A DNA stretch of 64,000 bases from Branchiostoma floridae (Eukaryota; Chordata; Leptocardii; Amphioxiformes; Branchiostomatidae): assembly GCF_000003815.2 (NCBI RefSeq), contig NC_049988.1, positions 18,110,516 to 18,174,515 on the forward strand, given 5' to 3'. Position 1 is the first letter of the stretch. Each line of letters opens with the position of its first letter. The position numbers and the translations under genes were made by a program. The notes below the pieces were generated by a model, which had not been told where the DNA came from, did no database searches, and worked only from the letters and a program-made list of their open reading frames with translations. Shown here one piece after another: positions 25,401-32,500 of the stretch.

Positions 25401-26890
25401 AATGCCTGACGGCTAATTAACTAAGTGACAAAATATGACAGACAAACAATGGTAATAAGCGACTACTCTAGTCTTAAAAGTGTCTGTATACGCTACATGG
25501 TCATACAGACAGAGTCACCGCGCTACATCTGGACAAGGCACGAGTAGTGCAATAATTTCTTTTATAAAGTTTAAGGAGGGACATTAAGGTGTGTGGTCTA
25601 AATAGGTGAGCCCGCTGGACAGAGCCGTATTAAAGTGTACAATACAGAATACTGCTCAGTCAGTTGACACATTAACATAAGTTACTCACACACACACACT
25701 CACTTTCCAGTTTATCGTCTGTTGTTCCCCATCCTGTGGGGTTTGACATGCTTGCAAGTAGATGAGGGGGCTTGATGGCATCTTGAAAAAAATGTGTTTG
25801 AAAATCCCGTTGTTTGTGTCCCCAGACTCCGCCTCTAGCCGCAGCCAGCGGTTCTCTGGACGGTGACGTCCGGTTGTGGGACATGCTGACCGGCTCCTGC
25901 GTCCACCACCTGACCGGACATGAGGCCGGAATCCTGTCCCTGACCTGCACCGCCACCCACGTCCTCAGCTCCGGCCAGGATGACCGCATCTGTGTGTGGG
26001 ACCGGTCAAGAGGAGCCCTGCTCTACTCTATACAACAGGTAATACTACATACTACAATTTGTGCATACAGGGCTCGAAATACCCACTTGCACACTTGCAA
26101 ATACAGCATTTTGAAAGTTTCTTTGAATTTGCTGGCAAGTTTTCAAGTCCTGATTAGCTATTAGTACTAACAAAATTGTATTTCTTTGTTTTGTTGCAGG
26201 ATGTTGGCTGTAGCAGTACAATAGGTGTTCTTAACAGCAGTCTACTTGTCAGTGGGGGGCAGGTAAGGGTTATCAACAGCCTTATAATTATAAAGTAACC
26301 TTTACATTAGCGTGCGTAGTTCTGTGGTTGTAACAAAACTACCTGTACCTCTGAACCAAGAGGTTGGGGGTTTGTAGCCTAGCTGTACAATACATATTGT
26401 GTCGCTCACTCACCATTCACGCTACTGGAAAGGGTTGTAGTTCGTAGGAAGGGACACTAAGTCTTGATCCACTGTTCACTTGCTAAAAAGAGCTATCATG
26501 GTACATTGCCTGTACATAATCGTAGCACTTTTGCCAAAATAAGGTATTATTTTTCCTTCTTATGATTACATTGTGTGAATTCAGACCAGTTGACTGGTGT
26601 GTGGCACAAATGCGTATAGATCACAGACCATACAGAATCTGATAATAGATTTTTACATACTGTATCATATTTTAATTGCTAATCCTAATTGTCCTTTCTG
26701 CCCTCAGGGTTGTCTGTATCTGTGGAACATCCTTCGTGGAGAGCACCTCAGAACAGTTCTCCTCGGAGACAACGACCAATCACAGTTCGTACGCCAAGTC
26801 CAGGTCATCTACGCATCGTCCGTCATCTGTAACTATGGCAACCAACTACAAGTCGTACACTTTCCCTCTGTCCTGGAAAAGGCTGAATGA
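7289..26890 (+). CDS. SCAP: SREBP cleavage-activating protein (whole gene, 25 coding segments)
   Basis: SCAP is a polytopic ER membrane protein. It binds SREBP through C-terminal WD40 repeats, carries it to the Golgi in COPII vesicles when sterols are low, and is held in the ER by INSIG when sterols are high. The exons encode, in order: TM1; a luminal loop ([11 protein letters not shown] region); the sterol-sensing domain (about residues 285-470); a COPII motif (IELSDL); a second luminal loop with YNITL; the last TM; and WD40 repeats to the stop at 26888-26890. Human Y298 (YISF here), L315 (KSKWGLAL), D443 (SIDIRR) and Y640 (CYNITL) are all conserved. Spliced length is about 1,390-1,400 residues against 1,279 in human, the excess being in cytosolic linkers. 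Exon phases are consistent throughout, except that the two small exons beside the gap are physically swapped. Confidence 0.93.
7798..7990. mobile_element. Hairpin MITE, GGTTAGACATCC family
   Basis: Left end ggttagacatttaggtaa, right end ttacctggatgtctaacc. The internal arms are caactggatatgattttgg and its diverged complement. Lies in SCAP intron between 7429 and 8182. The 91-residue plus ORF through it is not a gene. Confidence 0.75.
8183..8339 (+). CDS. SCAP: SCAP coding exon 2
   Basis: Completes TM1 and enters the first luminal loop ([19 protein letters not shown]; human KLPLPGTGPVEFTTPVKDY). Acceptor ccccag, donor TGG|gtgaga, phase 0. Confidence 0.9.
8280..8655. repeat. Tandem copies of the exon 2 end and its donor
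   Basis: The real exon end (gaacccagcctgctgcaggc to aaaatgg|gtgagatacg) recurs nearly intact from 8402 and 8583, and as a short piece near 8491-8530, each followed by the same intron start. These intronic copies retain the donor but mostly lack an acceptor. Confidence 0.9.
9140..9297 (+). CDS. SCAP: SCAP coding exon 3
   Basis: Luminal loop 1: [20 protein letters not shown] and [17 protein letters not shown] match human APVAYVQQIFVKSSVFPW and DVFRSPLSRAFQLVEEI. Phase 0 start, AG|gtgagg end. Confidence 0.92.
9663..9880 (+). CDS. SCAP: SCAP coding exon 4
   Basis: Luminal loop 1 continued: [30 protein letters not shown] and QIIKTIHSF (human GCLLLSPGNFWQND, IIGTIHQH). Ends ATT AAA G|gtacaa, phase 1, so the next exon must supply two bases. 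Confidence 0.92.
10090..10189. other. Assembly gap (100 N)
   Basis: Exactly 100 N, the usual placeholder for a gap of unknown size. It lies in the SCAP intron beside the two out-of-order exons. Confidence 0.99.
10543..10593 (+). CDS. SCAP: SCAP exon (protein order 6), misplaced
   Basis: Follows a fine acceptor with a branch-like CTAAC (gctcctaacacattccatccag) and encodes [17 protein letters not shown], resembling human MVSYTITLVFQHYHAKF. It begins with one base of a split codon and ends CAC CAC AA in phase 2, exactly what exon 11776 needs. The bases after it are GC rather than GT (possible GC-AG intron or sequence error). In the protein it belongs after the DLLFGV exon, which lies downstream. 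Confidence 0.6.
10634..10709 (+). CDS. SCAP: SCAP exon (protein order 5), misplaced
   Basis: Acceptor gttgttctgccag, then [13 protein letters not shown] (human DLLFGVPGKYSGV). It begins with two bases, as exon 4 requires. The donor could be CAC AG|gttttt (10676) or ATC AT|gtatgc (10709); both leave phase 2, which fits the ISLVYT exon. Downstream sequence is already transposon. Confidence 0.65.
10715..10850. mobile_element. Half copy of the GGTTAGACATCC hairpin family
   Basis: The segment tctccaacaagattctccag, then gtgttactgacgaaa and aaaatcatatccagttgct matches the right half of the element at 37057-37290. Confidence 0.6.
10960..11040 (-). repeat. SINE 3' fragment
   Basis: Contains tgcctttcccaagggcacaa, the conserved tail of the tRNA-SINEs found at 43012-43153 and 44928-45085, in the minus orientation. 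No tRNA-like head here. Confidence 0.5.
11776..11878 (+). CDS. SCAP: SCAP coding exon 7
   Basis: [10 protein letters not shown] and [10 protein letters not shown] match human FLGSLRARLM and ESLVHVHFK at the end of luminal loop 1. A possible glycosylation site (NVT) is present. Donor AAG|gtaaca, phase 0. Confidence 0.88.
12176..12254 (+). CDS. SCAP: SCAP coding exon 8 (sterol-sensing domain)
   Basis: [19 protein letters not shown] and LYISFSV form TM2 and open the sterol-sensing domain. Human YIYF (Y298) reads YISF, keeping the Tyr whose change to Cys causes sterol resistance. Phase 0 to 1. Confidence 0.93.
12930..13056 (+). CDS. SCAP: SCAP coding exon 9 (sterol-sensing domain)
   Basis: [19 protein letters not shown] and [14 protein letters not shown] are almost identical to human. 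L315 (KSKWGL) is conserved. Acceptor gtctgcag, donor GG|gtaagt, phase 2. Confidence 0.96.
13824..13936 (+). CDS. SCAP: SCAP coding exon 10 (sterol-sensing domain)
   Basis: [20 protein letters not shown] and [16 protein letters not shown]; human [20 protein letters not shown]. Phase 2 to 1. Confidence 0.96.
14536..14630 (+). CDS. SCAP: SCAP coding exon 11 (sterol-sensing domain)
   Basis: [19 protein letters not shown] and [11 protein letters not shown]; human SESWSIMKNMATELGII and IGYFTLVPAIQ. Donor CAG|gtaact. Confidence 0.95.
15950..16048 (+). CDS. SCAP: SCAP coding exon 12 (end of sterol-sensing domain)
   Basis: [20 protein letters not shown] and [12 protein letters not shown]. The Asp equal to human D443, whose Asn mutant is sterol-resistant, is present. 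The exon ends in the first two residues of the COPII hexapeptide (IE|LSDL). Confidence 0.96.
16614..16752 (+). CDS. SCAP: SCAP coding exon 13 (COPII motif, cytosolic loop)
   Basis: Begins LSDL, completing IELSDL (human MELADL, the Sec23/24-binding signal), then a polar loop with [16 protein letters not shown]. Phase 0 to 1. Confidence 0.88.
17191..17357 (+). CDS. SCAP: SCAP coding exon 14
   Basis: Cytosolic loop end [20 protein letters not shown] and FIM, matching human LPKRLRVVYFLARTRLAQRLIM at the start of TM7. Acceptor ttcccaacag, donor ATG|gtaggt. Confidence 0.9.
17864..18183 (+). CDS. SCAP: SCAP coding exon 15 (TM7, luminal loop 2)
   Basis: [19 protein letters not shown] completes TM7. 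A poorly conserved luminal loop follows, ending [20 protein letters not shown] (human [20 protein letters not shown]). Human Y640 and the N641 glycosylation site are kept. Phase 0 to 2. Confidence 0.93.
18299..18600. repeat. Tandem copies of the exon 16 acceptor region
   Basis: Units of roughly 60-80 bp starting near 18299, 18381 (partial), 18439 and 18518 share tgaatcttgtgcaaaatc, ctgtcc(c/t)gacag and catcagtatcctgcccc. The last copy is the real acceptor and exon start; the copy ending at 18477 has an equally good gacag. Confidence 0.9.
18561..18796 (+). CDS. SCAP: SCAP coding exon 16
   Basis: [20 protein letters not shown] continues RYISLLPVIPV of human. A luminal linker ends in KREYYLTI before TM8. 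The acceptor at 18559-18560 was chosen because only it keeps the frame with both neighbours. Confidence 0.88.
19020..19225. repeat. Dispersed TTCGCGGT-rich inverted-repeat element
   Basis: Contains aagttcgcggggatttaatt, atgttcgcggtggttttaaa and the mirrored accgcgaacattaatccacc. Intronic, no ORF. Looks like a small MITE. Confidence 0.5.
19314..19495 (+). CDS. SCAP: SCAP coding exon 17 (TM8)
   Basis: TM8 ([20 protein letters not shown]) followed by CPRDYGRW and [10 protein letters not shown]; human CLYRVLCPRNYGQ and [10 protein letters not shown], the start of the WD40 region. Confidence 0.93.
20236..20351 (+). CDS. SCAP: SCAP coding exon 18 (WD repeat 1)
   Basis: [20 protein letters not shown] and [15 protein letters not shown]; human [20 protein letters not shown] and VCVWDAQTGDCLTRI. 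Phase 0 to 2. Confidence 0.94.
20514..21570. mobile_element. TIR element with CCGGTCACAAAGCGC ends, plus a second end
   Basis: Left end aaagccccggtcacaaagcg. Matching inverted ends occur at about 21437-21459 (cgcgctttgtgaccacggctt) and again at 21548-21570 (gcgctttgtgactggggctt). It is either one element with an attached partial copy or two nested copies. No transposase; intronic in SCAP. Confidence 0.75.
21894..22629 (+). CDS. SCAP: SCAP coding exon 19 (large cytosolic insert and WD repeat)
   Basis: A 245-codon exon, mostly a Ser/Pro/Gln-rich insert between WD repeats. Anchors are [11 protein letters not shown] (human LTCLIDTNFSA), [14 protein letters not shown] (human SPGYDFSCLVQRVY) and [20 protein letters not shown]. 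Phase 2 start, GAG|gtcagg end. Confidence 0.93.
23258..23343 (+). CDS. SCAP: SCAP coding exon 20
   Basis: [20 protein letters not shown] and TALCFVNNR; human VWDAIEGVLCC and GITALVFLDKR. Acceptor cacgtag, donor AG|gtaaga. Confidence 0.9.
23997..24103 (+). CDS. SCAP: SCAP coding exon 21
   Basis: [17 protein letters not shown] matches human IVAARLNGSLDFFSLET. Phase 2 to 1. Confidence 0.92.
24845..25092 (+). CDS. SCAP: SCAP coding exon 22 (WD repeats)
   Basis: [20 protein letters not shown] and [19 protein letters not shown]; human [20 protein letters not shown]. Donor AAG|gtacgt. Confidence 0.95.
25040..25540. repeat. Tandem copies of the exon 22 end inside the next intron
   Basis: The end of exon 22 (tgtctgtacacgctacacgg to catctggacaag) recurs at 25198-25255 and 25478-25540 with a few changes. 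The intervening intron segment (ttcttcccgagggctaattg) is also repeated (25128 and 25371 regions). The last copy has aag|gcacga, so it lacks a GT donor. Confidence 0.9.
25826..26038 (+). CDS. SCAP: SCAP coding exon 23 (WD repeats)
   Basis: [40 protein letters not shown] and [14 protein letters not shown]; human ISIWDRSTGIKFYSIQQ. Phase 0/0. Confidence 0.96.
26200..26262 (+). CDS. SCAP: SCAP coding exon 24
   Basis: A 21-codon exon: [20 protein letters not shown], then Gln. Human [20 protein letters not shown]. Confidence 0.93.
26708..26890 (+). CDS. SCAP: SCAP last coding exon
   Basis: [20 protein letters not shown] and [11 protein letters not shown], then TGA; human [20 protein letters not shown] and VYVPSVLEKLD. 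The C-terminus is complete. Confidence 0.95.
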   Translation, partial: GCLYLWNILRGEHLRTVLLGDNDQSQFVRQVQVIYASSVICNYGNQLQVVHFPSVLEKAE

Positions 26891-27416
26891 ACGGGAGAGT
26901 AGTTGCAAAGGTTTTGGACTACTTCAACTCCCAAAATTCAAGACCATCTAAAGAATGTCTTGAACACCTGAATATCTTAAGTGTTCATACCTTGGGGATT
27001 ACTTACGATGCATAAGTAGATCTTTAAATTTACTGTGTTTTGTTTGAATTTGGTTTAAGAAACCTGATGGAATTACAAGGGTAGACTTATCGTTGAAGAG
27101 GTTCATCAGTCACAAGTCATATGAATACAGTTACTACAAAGTTTCTTCCAACAGTGAGTTTTTTAAAGACAAGGTACATACCTCCAAATTTTCAATGTCT
27201 GACTTAAGACAAGGGTAGACTTAACACTTACTTTTTCCATGCAATTGTAGAAGGGAAGTAACAGTATGTGACAGAAACAAATCTAAAAAAAAACATTCCT
27301 GCTTGGACTCTGCGCTGTTTTTAAGACTATTCATCCATGTATGTGCCATTGATCTGGATCTTGTATCCAAGCTAAGGTAACTTCATAAGTAAGATGGTTG
27401 GTTGAGTGCTCATATT

Positions 27417-27523
27417 AATCTCCAAGCAGATGTTGGATCTTTGTGGTCCCTTATTTTTATAATGAATGGCCTTCCTGGGGGAGAGTAAAAAGTCATGATT
27501 TTGCCAACATCTGCTTAGAAATT
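27417..27523. mobile_element. CCAAGCAGAT-family MITE in the SCAP 3' UTR
   Basis: Ends aatctccaagcagatgttgg and ccaacatctgcttagaaatt are inverted copies; same terminal motif as 4957-5109. Confidence 0.6.
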
Positions 27524-28055
27524 ACCTGCTTCGAGATTACCCTCTCATGTATCAAACTTCAGTGTGCAAAATATGATGTGCAATTTTCTGTGCACAACAA
27601 GGTATTCACTACAAATTAGTTGTGCATCCATTGTGTTTTTTGTGGTGCAATTCAGACTGATTATATACAGGTGTTTTTGTCATGGTAATTATGAATTTGA
27701 AGACTTATCTTTCTTAACAGGAATTTCTTAAGTATCAATTCAACCATCAGTACACACCAACCAAACCCATCGAGTATGATTACATTAGAAATTATTGTAG
27801 ATCAAATTCAAGGAATTGTTGTTAACATTATTAGATTATTTCTATACTTACAGTATATGTCAATCAAATTGCTAACAGAGATTTAAGTGTTTTTTTTTCT
27901 ACTCTGGACTTTGTGAATAAGTGCTAAGACAATCATGATTATTTTGTTCCTTAAGTTATTTTTCCACTTTTTTAATGACAAAGATACCTTTTTGATATGT
28001 CTTTGTATAATTATTGCCAAGAAAGAATGTAAAATTGTACATAATCTTTGTATTC

Positions 28056-28061
28056 AATAAA
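28056..28061 (+). terminator. SCAP: Polyadenylation signal AATAAA (SCAP)
   Basis: Canonical AATAAA about 1.17 kb after the SCAP stop, in an AT-rich context. A second AATAAA occurs near 28334. Confidence 0.5.
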
Positions 28062-28393
28062 TTATGATTGTGTAAGGCTTGTACAGTTAATTGCTATTAC
28101 ATGTTGATTAAGCAATGAAATTTTATGATTATTTCATTGCCTGTTAAAGGTACAGTGTGTATATACAATCTTATTGATATGTTCACTCAGAAGAATTATG
28201 AAGTTATCATGATCTTTTCTACAGTTCATTCTTTTAATTCACTGTCAAAAAATTGTAGTTGTTGGTTTAGTAAAAATTGCAGCTTGGTATTTGTGTTGTT
28301 CTATGTGATACAGCGAAACATCTGTATCTCAGAAAATAAACCGAGGTGGCTAAGAATGAACTTGTTCTTGTCATAATTTGACGTTAACATTAT

Positions 28394-28399
28394 TTTATT
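28394..28399 (-). terminator. Possible polyadenylation signal of the polycystin gene
   Basis: TTTATT on plus (AATAAA on minus) about 340 bases past the polycystin stop. The two convergent genes would then end within a few hundred bases of each other. Confidence 0.35.
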
Positions 28400-28469
28400 A
28401 TACTAACTTTTGTGTAGATTTTATGTATCATGTTAAATTCCACTAAAACTCATACCATCCCAGCCAGTG

Positions 28470-28630
28470 CATGTTTGTGTGTGTACGTGTGTGTGTTTGT
28501 GTGCGCGTGCGTGTCTATGTTAATGCATGTCTGTGTGTTAGTGCGTGTCTGTGCCTGTTCTCTTGTGTATATACATACATGTACATGCTTGTGTGTGTAC
28601 ACGTATGTATGTACGTGTGTGCAGGTATAC
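28470..28630. repeat. TG/GTRC-rich microsatellite
   Basis: Degenerate TG-rich tract giving Cys/Val-rich and His/Thr-rich shadow ORFs. Lies in the presumed 3' UTR of the polycystin gene. Confidence 0.85.
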
Positions 28631-28739
28631 ATGACAATTGTGACCAAGGCATCAGCAAAACATCAGTTTCATTTTTATAAGTAATTCTTAAAATATCCAA
28701 GGCCAATCAGCTCATAGATCATTGGTTGAATATTGGCTA

Positions 28740-29530
28740 CTAAATTTTACCAGCAAGTTCTTCAAACACATTTGAAAACTTTCTGCTATTGTCCATATCC
28801 GGGGTTCCAACCTGGGCTGTTTTTGTGACGTTTCTATTCCCAACGGTTGACAAAGTACGGTTTGCTTTCTCAGCGGCCTCTGAAGTGGTTTCTCTGATAA
28901 AAGCTACCATCTTTAAATCATCAGTGTTCGGATCCTGACTTTCCTCTGCGTACACATCCATGAGGATAGCCATGAACATGCTCAGTAATATGAACTGCAT
29001 CATGACCTGGTAGGAAAAGAACATCAAAGGACCGAGAATATAGTGTCCATCCACCAGAGCATCGAAATCAAAAACACCCAACATCATGGTACACAGGCTG
29101 GTCAGACTGGTCAGGATGTTCTTGTAATCCTGAAGTTTGATTCCGAACAGAAGATTTCCCATCTGAGTGAAGGCCATGAGAATGATGCCAGCGATGATGG
29201 TAAATAGTAGAACGGGTCTGGCGGACTTTCTGATGGTCATGGTGAGGGCGTAAACGTGTGAGTTGAACCGCAGGAGCCGAATGAACTTCAACGTGCCACA
29301 ACAGATGAGAAACGCGAGCAGGTAGGTGTAAACCTGAAACCAGTTGACTGCGCTTTTGTAGAGATCCAGAACGGAGCTTGAAGATGCCCGCTGTTCGGCA
29401 GCTTTGTCAATGATGCTCTGAGCGTTGAAGTAGACACCGAGAGTCGCGATGCCGATGGCGATTACAAGAAGTTCCACCCAGCTCCAGAAATCCTTCAGGT
29501 ATTCCATCGGACGGGAGAAAAGCCTTTCGG
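28740..29530 (-). CDS. Polycystin-1-like exon 35 (last): channel module
   Basis: [20 protein letters not shown] starts a TM, followed by [36 protein letters not shown], a pore loop with MLGVFDFD, and S6 [17 protein letters not shown] short tail follows before the stop. Acceptor tcgtttcag; two bases complete a split Ala codon. Confidence 0.94.
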
Positions 29531-32500
29531 CTGAAACGACATGGATGTCTATGTCTTAGGGCCACACATTGAACACATTTGCAATGTTGGTACAAATTTC
29601 CCCATCCATAGACGTCCTATATTCCGGAAACATTTAGTTTTATTTTCTCCATTTGTGTCATCGTCATTCCAGTGACCTAAAAGGTCACGCTACACACCCA
29701 TACAATGACATGGTTTGTGAAGCACACATTGTATTTAATAAGTTAGAAAAGGTGGCAAGTTAGTGGTTCGAAAATTCGATGGCCAATTTTGTGTTTGAAG
29801 AAATTTTTATCACTGTAAAACCCTTACCTTCTTTAATAACAAATACAAGAATGAAGACTGCCAAGACAGCTCGCAAAGCCAAGAGTAAGATGGCCTCTTG
29901 TTGCATCAGCCTCAAAGTTACCACCTCTCCTCCCCTGTAGGCAGCTCCCAGGTTGGTAAACTCCACCACTAGCGTCACCATGGAGAACAGGTTGGCGTGT
30001 GGGTTGTACAGAATCAGCTCCACGATCACGGCACGCGTTCTCTCATCCAGCCAGCCGCGCTGCTGTAGGAATGTCGCCAACCGCAGACCCGAGGCACGAG
30101 TCTTTCCCAGCGGAACGTTGTAACCACCTGCGCGATATGTGCCGTGCTGGCCGAAATACGGGAAGCCTGGATAGACAACAGTATCTTTGAACATAACGGT
30201 ATATTGAACTTCAGGAGGCAACGGTCTCTCTCTGTGTCTCTCTCTGTCTTTGTCTCTATCTCTCTGTCTCTTCCTGTTCGTCTGTCTGTCTGTCTGTCTG
30301 TCTCTCCCTCTTTCAGTCTTTGTCTTTCTCTCTGTCTCCCTCTTTGTATCTCTCCCTCTCTCTGCCTGTGTCTCTCTCTCTGTCTCTCTCTCTCTCTGTC
30401 TCTGTCTCTCTCTCAGTCTCTCTTTCTCTCTCTGTCTCTCTCTCCCTGAATAGCGACAATGGATTGCCAATCCTGAAGTAACGGTATTGATAATGAATCC
30501 AGACTTACTGTTAATAAGAGAAGCATCATGATTGTACTTCCAGGGCGTTTCCAATTCCTCTGCTGTCAGTAGACTGCTCACACAGTCCGCTCCTGTGACC
30601 GTGTCCATTGTACTGGTAGGGGTGGGGGGTGTCGGCGTGCCCACTGTACTGGTAGGGGTGGGGGATGTGGGCGTGCATAGTACCGGGTCTGTAGTGTCGA
30701 AGGTCTCGTTTTCACGAATCCAGCCCTATAGTTTAGAACCCATTGATTAATCAAATAGTGTTAAAAACATGACGGAAGGTAAAAACGTAAAGAAAGTTGC
30801 AGTAATCAAAACCTAACACGTCTGAAAGTACGCGTTGTAAATTCTCGTTACGTGATACTCGACAGCAAAACGTGCGGATTATTAGAACAATAAAAAGGAA
30901 AGATGAAATTGCCGCGGAAGCTAAACAGGACAATACGTCGGGCATTTGTTTAGCATAAAACCCGGTAGGAAGCAGGCTCTAGCCACAGTGTGTTTCTTGT
31001 TGCTAATAATGATGTATCTATATATTTACCTGGGTGTAATCGTCAATATCTTCCGTTAGTTTTGAAAAGCCCACGGTACAAAGTGGTGTTATATGCTGCA
31101 GTCTCTTTGCTGTTTCGCAGAGTTGCCCTAAACAAGATACCCATAACACATATTAGTCATAGATACATAAGGCATGGAGTGGAAAGCAAGTAACACTCGT
31201 TTTATTATTTATTTATTAATCTTCAGACAGGTGGGTGACTCGTTCACTTTTTTGCGTGTGTGTGTGTGGGGGGGGGGGACCTAAACCACCTTTTGTCTTA
31301 AAACTGAGGGCAGTTATGGATATCAAATCGGTAGACGGTGGTTTCAAACTGTAATACTTTGAAAATATTGCAGTTTGGAACCACCGTCTGTTGACTTGAT
31401 ATCCCTTAAGACTCTGTTCTTAAATCACGAACATAGGTTACCCCTCGGATAAAGATGATCTAGTGTTATCAAAACCGTAACATGAATTCACACATTCATT
31501 GAAATGTATAGATAAGCCAGCATTTTGCCGTCCTACCCTGTTTGAGCCGCAGCTGCCTCAGCTGTACCGAGTCCAGTGGATGAGTTAACATGTCCTGCAG
31601 TACCGTGTCTGCCGCCAGGGTGCGCCCGTTGTACCACTCTGCTGAACGTGTTGTCGGAATCAGCTCATCTTCAAGCCAACTCCAGAAGGATTCGATGTCG
31701 TTGACCTTGAAATGAGCAGAACAGATCATATTGCTGTAGAGCATGTTATCATTTTCAATGTATTTTTCTTGGGCCATGCTGTTTGGATTATATGGCTGAC
31801 ATCATCTGAGAACCCCCAAACTGATGCGAGCGTGCGAAAAAAAGGTTTGGCAAACAATTGCAAGTTGCCTTCGTTGTGAAATTTAAGTGGTCAGAGGTTG
31901 ATCAAATAACAGTTAACTTAACAAACAGAGTATGATGTACCGAACAATAAATTCTTTGACCTTGGAATTGACGTTGGCATTCTATACGCTTTCCGATATT
32001 ATGTTTGCAATCTACGGCACAACGCTCATTTTGCAGCTGCTTTTTACGATTTACAGTTTGGTTGAAACGTCTTTTTTAAGCGCGCATATATCATCCATGT
32101 AGTCGTGTTGCCTGTTACCCACAGACGAAATACATATACAGTCTATCAGAAACCCTGGGGTCTTAGGTGACATAAATCATTTACCTATTTTTGTAGTACT
32201 TACATCAGAGAACCCTTCTCCCATGATCTGTTCCTTGACGTTCTGTGTCATGTAGAAGGCCAGCGGGCTCTGTTCCTGGTACGCCGTGAGCATGATCACC
32301 GTCACGAACAGGCCGAACACGAGCACCTCCAGCACAGCCGCACGGCGTTTGCGTTTCTCTGCGCTCCTGGCTCTGGCTTCGGCCAAAACGTCTTCATCTG
32401 GTGGTGATGTGGACCTAACCTCAACTGGAAACTAATTTTATAACAAGTAAGTAACTAAAAGAACTTGATGTTCAAAACCAAAACAGCATTCGATAAAGAA

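Larger units (their letters stand above)
26891..28080 (+). other. SCAP: SCAP 3' untranslated region
   Basis: About 1.2 kb of AT-rich non-coding sequence to a probable cleavage site. It contains a small MITE (27417-27523). Extent inferred from the AATAAA at 28056. Confidence 0.5.

Noticed and set aside
28125-28376. 83-residue plus ORF after SCAP
   Set aside because: AT-rich intergenic sequence after the polyA signal, with low-complexity composition and no conserved motif.
30216-30450. Arg/Glu-rich repeats in the minus ORF over the CT microsatellite
   Set aside because: Lies between a donor at 30508 and an acceptor at 30209; it is intron.
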